Origin: Intestinimonas massiliensis (ex Afouda et al. 2020)
GTDB lineage: Bacteria > Bacillota > Clostridia > Oscillospirales > Oscillospiraceae
Direction: 5' to 3'
Length of the DNA: 15,879 bases
Assembly (NCBI RefSeq): GCF_900626285.1
Contig: NZ_LR131147.1
Location: forward strand, 1,956,564-1,972,442
Under the pieces are notes generated by a model. That model saw only the letters and a program-made list of their open reading frames with translations. It had not been told where the DNA came from and ran no database searches. The position numbers and the translations under genes were made by a program. Of the stretch, positions 13,901 through 15,879 are shown in pieces (position 1 is the stretch's first letter; each line of letters starts with the position of its first letter).

Positions 13901-14260
13901 CTATCTGCTGTTCCAGTTCAGCAATTCGGTGTTCTGTTTCAGTAATAAACTGTTTTCGCTGTTCAGCTTCTGTGCCAATTTCTGCCATTGCTGATTTTCG
14001 TTTTCCAAAAGCTCTATCTTCGTTTTCTGTTCTTCCATCTTGGAAAGCAGTTCCTCGGTATTTGGCAAAATGTTGAGCAGCTCGGATAACTCGTTGTTTA
14101 ATTTTTGTAATTTCTGATTCTGTTTTTGCATAAGAGAGAGTTGAGTGTCCCGGTTCTGCATTTCCAGAATCATTTCTGCCATTAGGTTCTGCTGTTCTTC
14201 GATTTGACCAATCATGGATTCCATTAAGGGTATAATTTCCCGGCTTTCTTCTAATGTCAT
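13901..14260 (-). CDS. 119-residue coiled-coil protein
   Basis: An almost wholly helical protein with heptads throughout (MESMIGQIEEQQNLMAEM, then LQKLNNELSELLNIL, then KIELLENENQQWQKLAQKL), without Cys or a membrane segment. AGGAG lies 7 bases before the ATG. It is followed directly by the DUF6040-like gene, itself starting with a coiled coil, so the two may bind each other. The ATG overlaps as ATGA with the stop of a leftward frame that runs into the IS110 copy. No named family recognised. Confidence 0.6.
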   Translation of the reverse strand: MTLEESREIIPLMESMIGQIEEQQNLMAEMILEMQNRDTQLSLMQKQNQKLQKLNNELSELLNILPNTEELLSKMEEQKTKIELLENENQQWQKLAQKLNSENSLLLKQNTELLNWNSR

Positions 14261-14286
14261 TTAATCGCTCCTATTACAATAAATTT
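14257..14286 (-). pseudogene. 3' tail of a leftward gene cut by IS110
   Basis: Codons for KFIVIGAIK and a TGA (14259-14257) overlap the next start as ATGA, the same coupling style seen in the other leftward operon. Upstream of about 14286 the frame runs into IS110 sequence and no longer looks like a gene. It is probably the end of a gene interrupted by the insertion, with its body outside the window. Only ten codons remain, so this is tentative. Confidence 0.35.
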
Positions 14287-14291
14287 GGACA

Positions 14292-14470
14292 GGAAAGCCG
14301 GGCAGCCAGTCCGGCTTTCCCTCCATCTCGTGCCTAAGCTACAATAAGAGGAGCAACTGGCTGACCACTCACTCCTTGGGCTTGTAAGTCCGTACGAAAG
14401 ACTGTCAGCCATCCTCTTGTTGTAGCGTTCGATTTCAGCAGGTTGAGCCACCGGATGCCGGGGAGTTCGC
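14292..14470 (+). ncRNA. Candidate IS110 bridge RNA
   Basis: Three parts can be folded. Stem 1 is GGAAAGCCGG (14292-14301) with CCGGCTTTCC (14311-14320), 10 bp perfect. The main stem is GCTACAATAAGAGGA (14338-14352) with TCCTCTTGTTGTAGC (14412-14426), 15 bp with one G-U, continuing after a 5-base bulge as TGGCTGAC (14358-14365) with GTCAGCCA (14404-14411). Inside is a small hairpin GGGCT/AGTCC (14378-14391); downstream is CCGG-ATG-CCGG (14451-14461). IS110-group elements encode a two-loop bridge RNA upstream of the transposase that pairs with target and donor DNA; position and shape fit. The exact ends and the loops that act as guides are not determined. Confidence 0.65.
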
Positions 14471-14546
14471 GTCACCCAATAGATTGAATCGGCAACGAGA
14501 AAAGATGGATTCCGGTTGCAGATTCTTTAGTATTGGAGGAATGTGG

Positions 14547-15755
14547 ATGAACAGCGTTGGCATCGATGTTTCCAAAGGGAAAAGCATGATCGCCGTCATG
14601 CGCCCCTTCGGTGAGGTGGTGGTTTCACCCTTTGAAGTGCGACACACCGCCAATGAACTGAACGAACTGGCAGGGCTGCTCAAAAGTTTGGACGGTGAGA
14701 CCCGTGTGGTGATGGAATCCACGGGTAATTACCACGCGCCGGTGGCCTGGCTGCTCCACGACGCGGGACTTTATGTCTCCGTAGTCAATGCAATGCTGGT
14801 GCATGACTATGGGAACAACAGTTTAAGACGAGGCAAGACTGACAAGAAGGACGCCGTGAAACTGGCCAACTACGGCCTTGACCACTGGCTCACACTACCG
14901 AAATATGTCCCGGAGGAGGACACCCGGCTCATGCTGAAGACCTGCTACCGGCAGTACCAGCAGTATTCCAAAGTACGGACCATGCTGAAGAACAACCTAA
15001 TCTCCCTGCTGGACACCGCTTTCCCTGATGCAAACCGCCTGTTTACCAGTCCACCCCGCGCCGATGGCAGCGAGAAGTGGGTGGATTTTGTAGCCGCTTT
15101 TTGGCATTGTGAGTGTGTCTGTGGTTTGTCTAAAAAGGCCTTTACCACCCAATACCAGAAGTGGTGCAGAAAGCACGGCTACAATTTTAGCGAGGATAAG
15201 GCACTGGACATATACGCCTCTGCATGTGGACACTTCGGTGTCATGCCGAAAACGGATACGGCAAAACTTTTGGTAGAACAGGCTGTTTCCCAACTCCGGG
15301 CAACTTCCGCCGCGTTAGCTGCTCTCAAGCAGGAGATGCAGTCCCTGGCCGTTTCTCTACCGGAGTATCCTGTGGTGATGGAGATGTTTGGTGTTGGCCC
15401 AACCCTCGGCCCCCAACTCATAGCTGAAATTGGCGATGTACGCCGTTTTCATTCCAAGAAAGCGCTGGTGGCCTTTGCAGGCATTGACGCCCCACCTTAC
15501 CAATCTGGACAAGTGGATGTCCGTAGCCGTAACATTTCCAAGAGAGGATCTGCCTCACTGCGAAGGACGCTCTTTCTGGTGATGGGGGTCCTCCTGCAAT
15601 GCGCTCCAATGGATGAGCCGGTCTACCAGTTCATGAACAAGAAACGCTCTGAAGGTAAGCCCTACCGTGTCTACATGATGGCCTCCGCCAACAAGTTCCT
15701 GCGCATCTACTACGCTTCTGTGAAAGCCTACCTGGATTCTCTGGAGCATGGCTGA
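14547..15755 (+). CDS. IS110-family transposase (DEDD recombinase)
   Basis: A 402-residue recombinase. The N-terminal RuvC-like domain has Asp7 (VGIDVSK), Glu57 (MESTGNY), and Asp99 and Asp102 (TDKKDA). The C-terminal Transposase_20 part has FGVGPTLGPQLIAEIGD, then FAGIDAPPYQSGQ with the candidate nucleophile Ser320, and RNISKRGSASLRR. All expected catalytic residues are present and the frame is intact, so the enzyme may be active. The ATG at 14547 has GGAGG 7 bases upstream; upstream in-frame ATGs either abut that site or fall in the structured RNA. IS110 enzymes move DNA through a circular form guided by the bridge RNA. Confidence 0.95.
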   Translation: MNSVGIDVSKGKSMIAVMRPFGEVVVSPFEVRHTANELNELAGLLKSLDGETRVVMESTGNYHAPVAWLLHDAGLYVSVVNAMLVHDYGNNSLRRGKTDKKDAVKLANYGLDHWLTLPKYVPEEDTRLMLKTCYRQYQQYSKVRTMLKNNLISLLDTAFPDANRLFTSPPRADGSEKWVDFVAAFWHCECVCGLSKKAFTTQYQKWCRKHGYNFSEDKALDIYASACGHFGVMPKTDTAKLLVEQAVSQLRATSAALAALKQEMQSLAVSLPEYPVVMEMFGVGPTLGPQLIAEIGDVRRFHSKKALVAFAGIDAPPYQSGQVDVRSRNISKRGSASLRRTLFLVMGVLLQCAPMDEPVYQFMNKKRSEGKPYRVYMMASANKFLRIYYASVKAYLDSLEHG

Positions 15756-15879
15756 TTTCCCAGCTCTATACTGTCTGGCTGACCGCCATTTTTTGAAATG
15801 CACAGCGGTTTAATTTGGTGCACCCTTTTCCTTTGCTCGTTTCCTTTGAAAGTTTTACTTGACTTTTGTTAGCAGGTCT

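Larger units (their letters stand above)
14287..15879 (+). mobile_element. IS110-family insertion sequence (second copy, 3' end cut by window)
   Basis: It comprises a structured 5' noncoding region (candidate bridge RNA), an intact transposase gene and a 3' noncoding region identical to 11-137. The left edge is placed between 14273 and 14291 because the ribosome-binding site of the leftward coiled-coil gene (14268-14272) is intact and element-like structure starts at 14292. No terminal inverted repeats or target duplication are evident, as expected for this family. Subterminal CAGCCAG (14303-14309) and CTGGCTG (15775-15781) are inverse matches. Confidence 0.85.

Noticed and set aside
13602..13988. 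A 128-codon leftward frame rich in Glu, Arg and Gln with coiled-coil look
   Set aside because: It overlaps two better-supported genes in another frame; the purine-rich sequence of coiled-coil genes makes such frames look protein-like. The stop at 13901 followed by AAAGGA and the ATG at 13882 explains the region without a frameshift.

Overview
The window looks like part of an integrated mobile element, of the integrative-conjugative or mobilisable type, from a gut-type Clostridia (Firmicutes) genome. The gene families are the basis for this: an XRE regulator with an ImmA/IrrE partner, a short sigma-70-like factor, DUF6061-like and DUF6040-like proteins, a two-component system beside an FtsX-type ABC exporter, and an IS110-family insertion sequence. 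There is no integrase, relaxase or rRNA gene in view, so both the element and the host are inferred.

Layout. 1-137 is the 3' end of one IS110-family copy; the same 137 bases recur at 15743-15879 as the 3' end of a second, otherwise complete copy (about 14287 to beyond the window end). Between them lie three blocks. (a) 290-2208 reads leftward: an 86-residue protein, an ImmA/IrrE-type metallopeptidase and a zinc-ribbon protein, linked by ATGA and TAATG overlaps, then a highly structured leader and a sigma-70-like protein. (b) 2478-6593 reads rightward and is tightly packed: XRE regulator, ImmA/IrrE peptidase, a second type of HExxH protein, a 101-residue unknown, a possible AlkZ-related protein, a 244-residue unknown and a flavodoxin. 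Between (a) and (b), two near-consensus promoters face each other, interleaved with palindromes. (c) From about 6600 to 14260 the DNA is visibly more AT-rich: an NTF2/SnoaL-like protein, a DUF6061-like protein, then response regulator, histidine kinase, ABC ATPase and 8-TM FtsX permease, then a leftward pair of coiled-coil and DUF6040-like membrane proteins. The IS110 copy appears to have landed at the 3' end of the gene before that pair.

How it may work together. The XRE/ImmA pair resembles the ImmR/ImmA switch of ICEBs1-type elements, in which the peptidase removes the repressor. Here there are two ImmA-type peptidases, one on each side of the promoter region, plus a sigma-like gene behind a leader that can fold in mutually exclusive ways. 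Block (c) carries a likely peptide-antibiotic sensing and detoxification module; its two promoters share a 13-base motif and lack a good -35, which fits activation by the response regulator. The IS110 copy has an intact DEDD transposase with a candidate bridge RNA upstream.

The exact identity over 11-137 / 15753-15879 is 127 bases, a common assembler k-mer length, so the window end may be an assembly break at a repeat rather than a natural boundary.
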